Of a DNA stretch of 64,000 nucleotides, positions 1 to 12,428 are shown piece after piece. Origin of the DNA: Agroathelia rolfsii. Lineage: Eukaryota > Basidiomycota > Agaricomycetes > Amylocorticiales > Amylocorticiaceae. The notes beneath the pieces are model-generated. The model did not search any database. It was given only the letters and a program-made list of their open reading frames with translations, and was not told where the DNA came from. The position numbers and the translations under genes were made by a program. How positions within the stretch are numbered: the stretch's first letter is position 1; every line of letters starts with the position of its first letter. The DNA is taken from NCBI GenBank assembly GCA_018343915.1, contig JABRWF010000003.1:558001-622000 (forward strand), read 5' to 3'.

Positions 1-800
1 CTAAGGGCGTCAGGGACATCTGATTACCTGGAAAAAAAATCATATTAATACAACCGGGTACACATTGTGTGGTCAATATTTATATGAGAGAAAGAGGCTG
101 AGTACTGGATGAAGAGGTTTGTGAATTCGTAAACGCACGCGATGAAGTCAAACAAAATCACCGTTTGAAATGCGAGGCGTTGGGTTACATGATATTCTTG
201 ATATTTACGGCCAGGTTTTTGTGGGGGTTCAAACTTAGGTTCAAGGACGTCTGGGACAGCGACAAAGACGCGAACAATGACATGGAGGCCCATAATTACG
301 CAGAAATGGCTGGCTATTACGATGACTGGCTGCCCGACCCGTGCCTGTGAACACACTTCTGACTCTGCCTTTGACTCTGTGCTCTCTTATCTGGGATACC
401 GCTGGCATACTATGATATTTTGATATCGTATTTGATAATTTATTGGGGTTTTTAATCAATTACATCCCTTGCGGTACTGAAATTATCGTGATATTGCCTA
501 ACAAGATAGTTCGTACACATCACTCCTACTTTATATTGCCTGCCCCATTCATTGATACACAAATGCATTCTGGTGACCTGTGGTAATCTATTCAGAACAA
601 CGAAGCAATAGTTCAAGACTATTCAAATCCCATATGTTTTCAGTTATCCCAACTTTAAGTTGCTATTGAAGCATTAGCGGTCTCTGTAGTAAACCGTGCT
701 ACTGTTTCCAATCCATTCATCAATCTCTTGACTCGATTCACTCTGAATTACATATCTTCTTTAGTCATGAAATAGCAGTATATGAGTATTCAGATAACCA
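1..800. other. Left edge, no firmly supported gene
   Basis: A minus-strand frame of about 100 codons (45-356) with hydrophobic stretches could be the end of a small membrane protein whose remainder lies left of the window. A CAG acceptor-like site near position 30 (minus strand) fits a spliced gene. No family motif is recognisable and the frame may be chance. Nothing else is seen up to the first ADH promoter. Confidence 0.2.
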
Positions 801-801
801 G

Positions 802-826
802 CCAATACACTCTTGGAGTATATAAG
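802..826 (+). promoter_or_regulatory. CCAAT and TATA elements of ADH copy 1
   Basis: CCAAT lies at 802-806 and TATATAAG at 819-826, about 60 bp before the ATG at 887. This is standard core-promoter spacing for a short fungal leader. Its role is inferred from position only. Confidence 0.5.
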
Positions 827-886
827 ATCTCTGGCTAATTGAGAGCTTGAGACCGGAGAGCCATCATCATCCCCTCTTTCCTAATC

Positions 887-2656
887 ATGTCTGCTACTGT
901 AGATATACCCACAATCCCGACCACGCACCGCGCCGCACTCATCACCGCCATTGGACAGCCCTACGAGATCCGTTCTGACCACCCACTCTCGCCTCGACCA
1001 GACGAGCTCGCACCGGGTCAGTGTCTCGTGCGCATGGAGTATGCCGGCCTGTGCCACAGCAACCTGCACGTGCGCAACGCCGATTGGGGCCCGGTACCCA
1101 AATTGATGACGGTCCCCGGCCACGAAGGCGTTGGACATGTTGTTGCACTCGGTCCACAAGCGAATGAGGTGAAAATTGGCGATCGTGTCGGATTGAAGTG
1201 GATCGCGGGTACGTGTGGGTCATGTAAGTGGTGTCAGCGGGCAGAGGATAGTGGTTAGTTATATTACTTTTGTGTATACCTATTTTTATCATCAATCTAT
1301 CCATTGTAGCTTGCCCTGAACAGTTGGTTCATGGCTATACTACCAACGGCACCTTTGCAGAATACACTGTAAATATACAGTATACATACCTTATATATAT
1401 ACCATATTTATAAACATTACCCCAATATTATAGGTTGCTTATGCCAACTACGTTACACCCATCCCGCCCGAAGTTAGCAGTGCCGATGCGGTTTCAATTT
1501 TTTGCGCCGTAAACACAAAACATTATATTTTGCATAAACCTTGATCATCTGAAAAAATCGACTCTATCAATGTAGGGCGTAACAGTCTATACTGCACTCA
1601 AGCAATCCAACACCACAGTCGGCGACTGGATCGTTGTCCCTGGTGCAGGCGGAGGACTTGGCCATCTGGGCATGTGTGCCAACCCCACCCCTCTTCTCGT
1701 TTTTTGAAATGTATACAGCTGTGCAATACGCTGCCGTCATGGGCCTACGCGTGCTTGCAATCGGTATGATTGATTAGTACACGCATACAACCACATAATA
1801 ACCACAAATCAATTACACCTTCTTCCCCTCCTCCTCTCCTATACAGACACAGGGGAAGACAAGAAAAACCTTGCACTGAGTCTTGGTGCTGAGAAATGGA
1901 TTGACTTCAAGACTGCCGCAGGCGAACCGGGAGGACTCGTGGAGGCCGTAAAGGCAGACACAGACGGCGGACCGTCCGCTGCACTTGTAGTCAGCAGTAC
2001 TGTATGTCTTGAAAAGCCAATTTATATGTTTCTTTTATACTCCATCCTTTTCCTTTTTTTCCGAGGTGAAATGAGGTGGCTTACTATTTTTCTTTCTTCT
2101 TTATCAATAAAAGATTCAGGCATATATAGATGCGGCGCAATACCTCCAGTTCTTAGGCACCCTTGTTGCTGTCGGCGTGCCACCGACAACATTGCAGATC
2201 CCAGTTACACTCGTCGTGGCCAAGGTTAGAAAGAGGAAATTAGGAAGCTGTTTTGTCTTCTTAGACTGAACTCGACTATCTTTTTTTAATGCTTTGTCAA
2301 ATGCGGGATATCCATAATACAGTCACTGAAGATCATCGGCTCTTCTACAGGGTAAGTCAATGCTTAAATTATTCGTGATAATGAAAAATCGGTTTTTGGT
2401 TGCGCATGCATCACGCGTTATGCAGGAATCGACAGAGATGCATCGAAGCACTCGATCTCGTTGCAAAAGGGAAGATTAAGTGTTATTATGAGGTCAGAGG
2501 GTGGGATGACCTGAACCAGTGAGCCTGCGCTTTATTTTCCAGAACACACATGAGGTATCTGATGAATCTCTTTATCTCTCTATCCATGATCTTCTTAGGA
2601 CATTCGTGGATATGGAGCAAGGAAATTATCCTGGGAGAGTTATAATGAAGATATAA
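887..2656 (+). CDS. Zinc alcohol dehydrogenase, tandem copy 1
   Basis: Medium-chain, yeast ADH1-type enzyme interconverting primary alcohols and aldehydes with NAD(H). About ten exons share the layout of the three downstream paralogues. Exon 1 (ATG 887, donor 1254) carries the catalytic Cys in LCHSN, the PGHEGVG motif with catalytic His-Glu, and the structural-zinc cysteines TCGSCKWC; the fourth Cys comes from exon 2 (AC|P). The nucleotide-binding loop GAGGGLGHL lies near 1640-1669, and an acidic residue follows in IDTGED (NAD rather than NADP preference). The reading ends ...GRVIMKI at TAA 2654-2656. Two oddities: CHSN replaces the CHSD of the other copies, an Asp normally bonded to the zinc-site His, and the intron at 1670-1718 starts GC rather than GT. 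The copy may be weakened or diverging. Confidence 0.85.
1670..1718 (+). other. GC-AG intron in ADH copy 1
   Basis: The three other ADH copies have GTAAG donors after the GHL(G) codons. Copy 1 has GCATGT at this site. Joining 1669 to 1719 keeps the frame (GHL-A-VQYA), whereas the nearby GT at 1674 does not, so either a GC-AG intron is used or splicing is impaired. Confidence 0.6.
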
Positions 2657-3423
2657 TAGGGCGGAAAACTTTGCATTTGTGTATGAATACTAGCAAGTGG
2701 GGTTTAAATTGTTATTAGCTTTTGTTGAAGTTGGAATTTATGTCAATATCCCCAGCTGTTTGGAGTGCTGAGGAAGACGGGGATCCCAATTATGTGAAGA
2801 AAAAGTACGATCAGCTGTAAAGTACTGAATAGATATATACTATGTAATCAGTACTTGAAGGAGACCACCACTGGCAGTTGATGCGCATATATGCAAATAT
2901 AATCCATCAAGTCACCGGCCGTATGGAACCGCTGTATGATGATTATTCTTTTCATATAAAGAGTCTATAAGCCGAGTGTTAACCTATAGTATAAGGCTAG
3001 CACTTCGTTACTGGGCGATCGCATGGAGCAAAGGCAGCAGCATAGCACTGGCACTCGATTCCATCAACTAGCCTATTTCAATTCTCCGAAAGCCATGATT
3101 CTGTATACGATTTATTTAATCGTTTATCGCTCTTATCAATCACGTCACTGCTTTAATACTGCCTGATAAATATCTCCACGTATATGAATTCGTATCTGCC
3201 CACTCGGCGCATACATTCCCAAATAAGTACTCTCCGCTACCAGCGACCTCTGATCGATCTGATCATCTGTTCACAATCAGTCCTCCATGTGTCATAATTT
3301 TGCCTGATCCAGTCGCCAATGTAGGGGGTTCAAGTTGACGGGAAAAATGCGCCCTTCCACATAAGAAATTATCTATCAGATTGGACGTTATCATCCTTGT
3401 TAATATTTCAAGTTGAAGCTCCC
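2657..3423. other. Intergenic region between ADH copies 1 and 2
   Basis: No coding signal. The last 400 bp resemble the region upstream of copy 3 (for example GGAGCAAAGGCAGCA at about 3024 and 5550, and a shared CATGTGTCATAATTT block). The tandem duplication unit therefore included the promoter region. Confidence 0.6.
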
Positions 3424-5207
3424 ATGTCTGCCATGAATGCATCCATTATTCCTACCACCCACCGCGTTGCACTCATCACCGCGATTGGCCAACCCTACGA
3501 AATCCGTATCGATCATGCACTTACACCCCGCCCAGAGGAGCTTGCACCAGGCCAGTGTCTTGTGCGCATGGAGTATGCAGGATTGTGTCATAGCGATCTA
3601 CACGTGCGCAATGCCGATTGGGGCATGGTTCCCGCGCCGATGACGATCCCCGGTCACGAAGGCGTCGGGCGTGTTGTCGCGCTCGGTCCCCAGGCGGGCC
3701 AGATAAAGATAGGCGATCGTGTTGGATTGAAGTGGATAGCAAATACGTGTGGATCATGCGAGTGGTGTTGGTGCGGAGAGGACGCTTGTTAGTTGCATTG
3801 CTTTCAAGTTTGTGTTTTTGTCCTACATGTCAATTCACCTGTTGTTGCAGCTTGTCCGAAGCATTTGGTCCATGGTTATAATGCCAATGGTACATTTGCA
3901 GAATATACGGTAAGTAACCCCCTTGACTATATATTTGCCGTACTATCTATACTGAATCCCACAGCATAGGTTGCCTATGCCAATTACGTCACGCCCATCC
4001 CGCCTGAAGTTAGTAGTGCGGATGCAGTCTCAATTCTTTGTGCTGTATGATCAATATTTCATGTCTGCGAGCTTTCAATGTATGAAACCTTGGCTATATC
4101 AACACAGGGATTGTCCGTCTATAGCGCACTCAAGAAGTCCAACACCAAAGTTGGTGACTGGATCGCTGTCTCTGGTGCAGGTGGAGGTCTTGGCCATCTC
4201 GGTAAGGGTGTTTTCTCCTCCTTTTATTGTTCCATAGATATTTACACCCCATTTAATTGTACAGCCGTGCAGTATGCTATTGCCATGGGTCTACGTGTGC
4301 TCGCTATCGGTACAATTGCCCTATTCCTTGTGCATGCATCACACATTAACATTTTTATAATGATATCCCTCTTCCTCCCCCACTTTCTATAGACACGGGG
4401 GAAGACAAGAAAAATCTCACGCTTAGCCTCGGCGCTGAGAAATGGGTTGATTTCAAGGCCGTCTCTGGCGAACAAGGAGGACTTGTTGCGGCTGTGAAAG
4501 CCGCTACAGACGGCGGACCGCGCGCAACGGTTATAGTCACTAGTTCTGTACGTCGTGATATTTTTTTTTATGCTGCTTATATACGCACTTTTCATTTTGT
4601 TGAGATGAAGAAGAGGGGTAGCTTACTGCCTTTTTTTGCATTTGTCAACAAAGATCCAGCCGTACATTGATGCAACACAGTACCTCTGCTCTTCGGGCAC
4701 GCTCGTTGTTATGGGCGCTCCCTCAACACCGTTACAGGTCCCGGCCGTGCTCTTTGTGGCTAAGGTGAGAAAAATATTGTGTGGCTTCGTCTTCTCTCGA
4801 ACAATCCTTTCATTTTTTTCTCAAAAAAATGGAATTTGGAATGCACATAACATAGGCATTGAAGATTGTAGGCTCCGTTGTTGGGTAAGTCTTGATGTCT
4901 ACTTTATTCTGAAAAGTGTGTGTGGGGGAGGGGGATGGGCAATAGTAAAACCTAATTACGGATTATCGTGTGACATGCAGCAATCGACAGAGCTGTATTG
5001 AAGCACTGGATCTAGTTGCAAGGGGTAAGGTCAAGTGTCATTATCAGGTCAGAGGGTGGGATAAGCTGAACCAGTAAGCTTATGTTTCATTTTCCAGAGT
5101 ATGTATGAGATGCCTAACAATTTCTCTTTTTTATTTATTATCTATTTAGGACTTTTGTGGACATGGAGCAGGGAAAGTACGCTGGAAGGGTTATATTGAA
5201 AATATAA
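3424..5207 (+). CDS. Zinc alcohol dehydrogenase, tandem copy 2
   Basis: Paralogue of the neighbouring ADHs. ATG 3424 is chosen because MSAMNASIIPTTHR matches the N-termini of the other copies. All expected residues are visible: LCHSD (catalytic Cys), PGHEGVG, four structural-zinc cysteines ([16 protein letters not shown], with an extra Cys inside the loop), GAGGGLGHL, and DTGEDKKN after the second beta strand. The first intron (donor 3788) interrupts the structural-zinc loop, as in the other copies. The frame closes at TAA 5205-5207 after GRVILKI. All visible splice sites are GT-AG. It is likely a cytosolic NAD-dependent ADH of about 355-360 residues; substrate is not determinable. Confidence 0.88.
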
Positions 5208-5935
5208 TAGGATGGAGCCTGAAGCTTGAAACTTTGTATGAATAAATGTGTTTTTCTTTGGATCATTCATAGTCATTGAAGCTGACATTACGGTACTTGT
5301 CCGAGATTTTTAAGCAATGTGTTATGGAGTTGGAGAAAAAATACTATCACTTGGAAAAATGATACAATAGGCGAAGTCACTAGTTGCACAGGCCTATATT
5401 TGGATTGAGACCATTATACGATCACTACTTTGTCTTTGTACAAACCCTGGCAATCTATAAATCTCACATTAATCATTGATTCATCTAATGTCATTATTTC
5501 GGGAAGTGCCTGTATAATCATAATGCTAGTGCATGTAGACAGTCATATGGAGCAAAGGCAGCAACTTGCTAGACTCGGCCCGGGAGCTTATACTGCTTAT
5601 CACAATATCATGGCCATTTGATTGATTTAATCAATTGTACACTGGTGATAGTATACAAAAGTTGTATGCGTGCCTAGACTCGTGTTCACCCACTTCGAGT
5701 CGCTACCGCATGTCATATATCCCAAAATAAGTAATTCCTGCTCACCTCTGGTCATCTGTCCACCTACATGTGTCATAATTTCTTATGCTTCTGTCCATCC
5801 TTAATCATCGGTGCGGCGTCACTGGTCAGGCGCCAGGAAAATGCAAAATGTGACCTTCAAATAAATAAAATCACTTTACCGGCTTAAGTGTTGTGTTATC
5901 ACCCCTCTTGCTATCCGATCATCTATTGAGCTCCC
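5208..5935. other. Intergenic region between ADH copies 2 and 3
   Basis: No gene seen. The right half is a diverged copy of the promoter region of copy 2, with shared CATGTGTCATAATTT and CCCAAATAAGTA-like blocks. Confidence 0.55.
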
Positions 5936-7724
5936 ATGTCTGCTGCCATTGGGACGCCCACAATCCCTACCACCCACCGTGCTGCGGTCATCGCTACTAT
6001 TGGCAAACCATATGAGATCCACGCCAACCATCCACTCACAACTCGCCCAGATGAGCTCACTCCAGGCCAATGTCTAGTGCGTATGGAGTATGCTGGCATA
6101 TGTCACAGCGATCTGCACATTCGCAATGCGGAGTGGGGCAGGGCACTGGTACCTGCGCCGATGAGAATCCCTGGCCACGAAGGTGTCGGACACGTCGTCG
6201 CCCTTGGTCCTCAGGTGAGCCAAGTAAAGATTGGCGATCGGGTCGGATTAAAGTGGCTCGCAAATACATGTGGATCGTGTGAGTGGTGTTGGCGTGGAGA
6301 GGATAATTGTCAGTCACACTAGATGTGTATCTTTGTTTTAAGCAACTAGTTGATTTATGCGCCTGTTATATTATTGCACTGGCAGCTTGCCCAAAACATT
6401 TGGTCCATGGTTCGACCGTCAATGGCACTTTTGCCGAATACTGTGTAAATATGTATCTTTTATAATATCCCTGCTGTAAATTTGATGCATGCTATTGATG
6501 TTTTAGGTCGCCTACGCCAACTACGTTACTCCCATTCCGCCCGAAGTTAGCAGCGCCGATGCAGTCTCAATCCTTTGTGCCGTAAGATCAACGTATTAAA
6601 CCTATTTTAATAACTGTATCTAACATTAGCGATATTTACACAGGGACTAACTGTCTACAGTGCACTTAAGCAGTCTAATACCAAAGTTGGTGACTGGATT
6701 GCTATCCCTGGCGCGGGCGGAGGTCTCGGCCATCTCGGTAAGTGTGTTTATCTTACTCACCCTTTCATCTGAAATAAGGCTCTCATCCTATTTCTTATAT
6801 AGCCGTGCAATATGCTGTCGCTATGGGCCTACGTGTGGTTGCCATTGGTAAGATGATCTCCATGCCTTGCATCCATCCATGCAATCACATAATAATACTA
6901 ACAAATTTTCGATCGCTTCTACTCTCCCTCTCCATCTTGTAGACACAGGCGAGGAGAAGAAGAGTCTCGCACTCAAGCTCGGCGCCGAAAAATGGATTGA
7001 TTTCAAGGCTGTCAGCAGCGAACAAGGAGGGCTCGTAGCTGCTGTCATGGCTGCCACAGACGGCGGACCGCACGCGGCTGTAGTTGCTGCTGCTGCTGTA
7101 CGTTAATCATACCATTCCTGGATCCTACATGTTACTATTCACTTCCACTTTTTTGAAAAGAGGAGAAGGGTAGCTTATAGTCTATTTTTTTGTTCTTATT
7201 CATCAAGGCCCCGCCGTACATGGATGCCGCTCTGTACATCCGCCGCTCTGGCACGCTTGTAGTGGTAGGCATGCCGCCAATGCCATTGCAAATCCCAATT
7301 GTACTCATTGTGGGCAAGGTAAGGCGCACTGTAGCTACTCAATTTCTTTGTCTTCTGCTAAGCTCTCCTTGCTTTTTATATACGCTTTGCAGTCGCTGAA
7401 GATCATTGGATCTGCTGTTGGGTATGGTGTCTATTTCTTTCCCATAAAAAGGGGGTATCAGCACAATAGCTGAGTAACTGCGCATATATCGATGTCCAGA
7501 AATCGACAGAGCTGTATCGAAGCACTCGACCTTGTCGCAAGAGGTAAAGTCAAGTGTCAGTATCAAGTCAAGGGGTGGGATGAGTTGAACCAGTAAATCC
7601 CTTTCCTTCTTCCTCTGAACAAATTAGATGGCTCATGAATGTTCATATGTGATCATGATTACCTAGGACATTTGAGGATATGGAGCAGGGGAAATATGCT
7701 GGGAGGGTTGTGCTGAAGATATAA
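5936..7724 (+). CDS. Zinc alcohol dehydrogenase, tandem copy 3
   Basis: Third ADH paralogue. ATG 5936 gives [15 protein letters not shown]. Motifs are [26 protein letters not shown] then N-S-C across intron 1 (donor about 6309), GAGGGLGHL near 6711-6737, and DTGEEKK. It carries a two-residue insertion in the loop before the GHE motif ([10 protein letters not shown] against WGMVPAPM). The reading ends GRVVLKI, TAA 7722-7724. All splice sites checked are GT-AG and the gene looks functional. Copy-to-copy silent differences and diverged introns indicate an old duplication rather than a recent one. Confidence 0.88.
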
Positions 7725-9054
7725 TAGGAAAGAAAATCTGGTATACTGAATAGGTATGCTAAGGATTTATAACGACGCTTTGATAGGTTGAAGTTAAGAT
7801 TAATGCTTCCAGCTAAACAGGGTGCCAAGAAACGGGGAGAAAGACAACTACATAGAGAATTCCTACCGTTGGTTCTAAAACTGTAAATCATGATGATCCT
7901 GATGTAGCTATGTATCAATTGCTTGCGATCGCAAGACCGTAGGCTGAAGCGGTGATTATGTATGTTGAACGATCGAAGTCAACGTTTGAATAGGTAATTT
8001 TGTACTGGTCATATAGCTGTCTATATTGTGTTAAACAGGATTAAGAGCCTAATATTCATTTTGGTGCTACTATCATTTTCACCTTTTAAAAGCATCTCAT
8101 CAACTTGCAGATACGAGTGCTAAATCGTACATTTAATCATATTCCAGTAGTAATACTCTTGTGGTAATACCCTACCAGTTATATCAACGTAGCTTCGTCA
8201 TGCACACTGCCGATATTGTATTACTCATAGCCTGTAATTGGCTTAGCCAATAGCACTGGTAGCCATATTTTCTTCTCCTTAGTCAACGATACAGGCATTG
8301 ACTTCACTTAATTTTGTCTATGGAACGGTAGCATGCACCTGAAACGCATCACTGTAGCTATAGTATGACACGTCGAATGCACGGTATAATGTACGATGGC
8401 CAATTGTTCCATTGCTACAAACATAGATGATCGATGATAGTTGTGACATCACTGTGTCATACGTTACAGCTCCGTCAGCATCGCTAACGTCAACGGGTTT
8501 TTATTGTAATCATATTCAGATCTCCTGGGCCACTGCTGCCAATGTCAACATTGGACTCAGATTAACTCTCGGCTCAAAACATGTACATTTGACTCTGCCT
8601 ATTACTTGAAATTCTGATATTTCCAGGGTCGACTGGGTACCAGGTTGAGGAGACGGCAAGCAACTTGAAGTACAAGAGAAAGCCATGTGCCATAACCTCA
8701 GTGAATTGACATGACGACTCTCCTAGGACCTTCCTCTGTCATGACTCCTCACTTGATTTCTGTCTTTTCTCGGTCTCCAGTGTTGGATTGAGCGTGCAAA
8801 TGCACTCCTCAATTACACAAACATATCTCTGCATTCCTCTCGGTTGTCGGTCTTGTATCTTTCCTGGCTCTTTCGCAGCTCTAAGCAGGAACTTACGCAG
8901 TCGCAAATATGTGAAGTATATGTACTGATGGGTCTGTCCCTCTGCATTTTGATCTCCTAGCATTAGTTCGCAATGCTTTACAATAGATGTATATATGTAT
9001 ATCACTTTATCAGCTTGAACGGCATTGCCTTTTTGAATCCTACCAATATTACCC
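7725..9054. other. 1.3-kb intergenic region before ADH copy 4
   Basis: Longest spacer of the array. No coding frame with recognisable similarity or credible splice structure was seen. The promoter of copy 4 does not obviously resemble those of copies 2 and 3. Confidence 0.5.
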
Positions 9055-10840
9055 ATGTCTCCTACTAATACACCCACAATTCCAACCACCCATTGTACCG
9101 CACTCATTGCCGCCATCGGCCAGGCCTATGAGATCCACTCCAACCATCCACTCACACCTCGCCCAGATGAGCTCACACCAGGCCAGTGCCTTGTGCGTAT
9201 GGAGTACGCCGGCCTGTGTCACAGCGACCTGCACGTGCGCAATGGCGACTGGGGCATGGTGCCCGAGCCGATGATAGTCCCTGGGCATGAAGGCGTCGGA
9301 TATATCGTCGCACTTGGCCCGCAGGTAAGCCAAGTGAAGATTGGCGATCGCGTTGGGTTAAAGTGGATCGCGAGTACGTGCGGCTCGTGTGAATGGTGTT
9401 GGCGTGGGGAGGATGCTTGTTAGTTATATTACGTTTATGTTTCTGCTGCATAAGAAACGGTCATTGACTTATCTGTTACAGCTTGTCCAAAAGTTCTGAT
9501 TCATGGTTTCAGTGTCAATGGCACATTTTCAGAATATTGTGTGAGTGGAAATACCTATAATATACTTGCTGCCACCTTTGCAAACTTTATAATCCAGGTT
9601 GCCTACGCCAACTATGTCACTCCTATTCCACCCGAAGTCAGCAGCGCCGACGCGGTCGCAATCCTCTGTGCTGTATGATCGAGATCCTATATTCCCATAA
9701 GCGCTAATATATGAGATTTTGACCATATTAGTACAGGGTTTAACCGTTTATAGTGCACTCAAACAGTCCAATACCAAAGTCGGCGACTGGATTGCTATTC
9801 CTGGCGCTGGTGGGGGCCTTGGCCATCTAGGTAAGCATATCCATTCTGTTCGCCCTTCTATTTACATCTCATTAGATATAAAGCTATACAATACGCAGTC
9901 GCTATGGGCCTACGTGTGCTTGCTATTGGTAAGATAATCTCTATTGCCCATGCATGCACAAGTAATCACATAATGTTAACAATTCTAATCACTTCTCTTT
10001 TCCCTTGCTCCTACAGACACAGGCGAAGGCAAGAAAAACCTTGCACTTGGCCTCGGCGCTGAAAAATGGATCGATTTTAAGACCGTCAACCACGAGCAAG
10101 GAGGGCTTGTTACAGCTGCCGTGGCCGCCACGAACGGCGGACCGCGTGCAGCGATTGTAACTGCTAGTGCTGTATGTTGGCTATTTTTATTCCCAGTCCC
10201 TATACCTTTTACGCCTTCTTCTATCAATATACGTATACACCCCACTTTATTAGGGAATGAAGAGAAAGATAGAATGACTTACTACTTTTTCAAATGGTTC
10301 AGGCCCCACCATACGCAGACGCGGCACAGTACCTCTGCTCCTCGGGAACGCTCGTTGTCGTGGGTATGCCGCCGATGTCTTTACAACTCCCAACTGCGCT
10401 TATCGTAACCAAAGTGAGCATTATATATACCACATAGGTTGTCTTTGTCTGAGTTTTTTCTTGCATGAACGATGAAATTATATAGACATTAAAGATTATT
10501 GGCTCTGCTGTTGGGTGTGTACTTAATTCTAAAGGAACCCCCCCCCGGAGCTAGAAATGATAATAAAAGCTGAATGCGCATATATTCATTTGCAGGAATC
10601 GGCAGAACTGTGTAGAAGCACTTGACCTCGTCGCAAGAGGTAAAGTCAAGTGTCATTACCAGGTTAGGGGGTGGAATGAGTTGAATCAGTAAGCTCGTGT
10701 TTTTTGTTGCTTTTTCTGCCTGTCTTGCTTTAATTTTCGGAGTGCACAGTGTCTGACAAACATTCGTTTTGTGATTTTTTAGGACGTTTGCGGATATGGA
10801 AAAAGGAAAGTATGCCGGAAGAGTTGTGTTGAGCATATGA
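9055..10840 (+). CDS. Zinc alcohol dehydrogenase, tandem copy 4
   Basis: Best-resolved copy. Ten exons read as 9055-9418, 9482-9540, 9598-9672, 9737-9830, 9884-9928, 10017-10171, 10303-10413, 10486-10514, 10596-10688 and 10783-10840. They join in frame to 360 residues, close to the roughly 350 of yeast ADH1. Catalytic zinc: LCHSD and PGHEGVG. Structural zinc: [16 protein letters not shown]. Coenzyme loop: GAGGGLGHL, followed by IDTGEGKK whose Asp favours NAD. It ends GRVVLSI-TGA. Intron positions match the other three copies, so the array arose by duplication of the intron-bearing gene. Predicted role: cytosolic alcohol/aldehyde interconversion in fermentation or aldehyde detoxification. Confidence 0.92.
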
Positions 10841-11226
10841 TAAGACATGAAGCCTTGGTATGGATGATCGGTTTTCTGTAGATACTGCAATAGCGATTGA
10901 AGAAGTGCAACGAAGACAGGTGGCGGCGCGTGTGTCTTATCTGAATGGTTATTAATGCAATTTGAATGATGTTTCCATCTAAGAAGGCTCAATAATGTGA
11001 TAAGAACCTATTATTCACCGTAAGATATTTATATATGGTGCCTACCAGTTATTTAAGAAAGGGAGGCTGTGGTTGACACACTGGTTGATGTCTGTGTGAC
11101 TGTGACATAATCGCTGGTCACTACCAACAACGGGACTTTGCCGTAGCCAGTGCTGCATCATCATTGTGTTCAAGTTAACTATCGACTCAAAGTCTCTGAA
11201 TTTATCAGTTTCTTCCTTTAAAATAT
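10841..11226. other. Intergenic region, ADH4 to PDCD5-like
   Basis: 386 bp. No additional coding exon was found, which matters because the following gene lacks the usual N-terminal helix of its family. Confidence 0.5.
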
Positions 11227-11813
11227 ATGGAGGGATTACCATCACCAAGCTCAGGCGGGCCAGCAAACCAGGCCGAAGAGGCGGCCAAACAAGCACAAGA
11301 AGAAGCCATGCGTCATGATCTCATGGCTACTGTCCTAGAGCCTGCGGCTCGAGAACGATGTACGATAATCATCTTGAATGCATGGGGCCTTTGTAATCTC
11401 AACAGTTTTCTCTTCTCAACTCCTTTAAACCGGGATTACTTGACGTCATTCGGGCTTAGTGACTAGGATATCGCTCGTTAGCCCTGAGCGTGCACGGCAG
11501 ATCGAAAGCATCATCATCAGACTGGCACAGTCTGGACAGCTGCGCGGGAAAGTGAGTGACGAGCTGCTAATCGACTTGTTAGAGCAGGTATGTGCGACGG
11601 ATTATGGATCGGATTTCTTCATTTTTTTTCGCTAACTTGTTGTGATTGTTTCACAGGCAGAAGGTGCCAGTACAAAATCTGCGTCGAAGCCAACCACTAT
11701 AGTGGTATGTACAAGAAATTAAGAATCGGTCATATGTGCTTATTGATATTACTAATTTTTCTGTGCAACAGTATCAAAGGAGACGAGATATTGACGACGA
11801 CTTTGATATCTGA
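11227..11813 (+). CDS. PDCD5/TFAR19-like DNA-binding protein
   Basis: Four exons (11227-11359, 11460-11587, 11657-11704, 11772-11813) join in frame to 116 residues. The order matches the PDCD5 family: Gln/Ala-rich helix (NQAEEAAKQAQEEAMRHDLM), then LEPAARERLTRISLVSPERA, a core ending GQLRGKVSDELLIDLLEQ, and a basic-acidic tail YQRRRDIDDDFDI. PDCD5 proteins form a helical bundle, bind DNA and chaperonin, and in animals affect apoptosis; the fungal role is poorly defined. Relative to typical members about 20-25 N-terminal residues are missing, and I found no upstream exon encoding them. Splice sites are GT-AG, and the Leu codon rebuilt across intron 1 supports the model. Confidence 0.85.
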
Positions 11814-12428
11814 GGTCCTCGGACTCGGACTTATCTACTCGCATGTCATCGCATTTGGCTGGTTACAATCAGAGTAACGCTTGATTCTATATGCCGTTAC
11901 TCATATCGAGGTTGGATGAAAATCTTGCCTTGCGATAGACCAACGCGATTTGTAGTGGGGCATAGGTATCGGGTTATTGTATTGATGTTTCACTCAATAT
12001 TTGTCGTTACCATGATGAAGGGTGGCGATGCTTGTACTAGTACTTTCCAGGCGCTACTGATGGAATTTCAAACATCACATTTGTATCAAGCGTATCATTG
12101 TCATCATATGTGAAGAGGTGCTATTGTCAGATACAAACGGTACTAGAAGACAATTGCATCATAATATTCTGCTGGATGATCTACCTGTCCTGTTCCTTTG
12201 TTTGAACACAGAAAAGACAGACAAAGAACCATAGCGCTTTTCCAAGGAAGGTGATTCGAGACCACGTGACTTGGACGTGGACAAACAAAGTCAAATAGAC
12301 GACCACGCCCCGCCGAGAATGTGTCGCTTGCCTTCAACTGTTGCTCGTCTACACCATCCGCTGTCTACTTTTTTTTTTCTTAATATCCACTTACTGCCTG
12401 GTCATAACCGCAGCATTTCACCATCATA
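11814..12428. other. Intergenic region, PDCD5-like to NOT4
   Basis: 615 bp with no convincing gene. The last 90 bp are pyrimidine-rich (a T run followed by CT-rich sequence), usual just upstream of fungal start sites. Confidence 0.5.
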
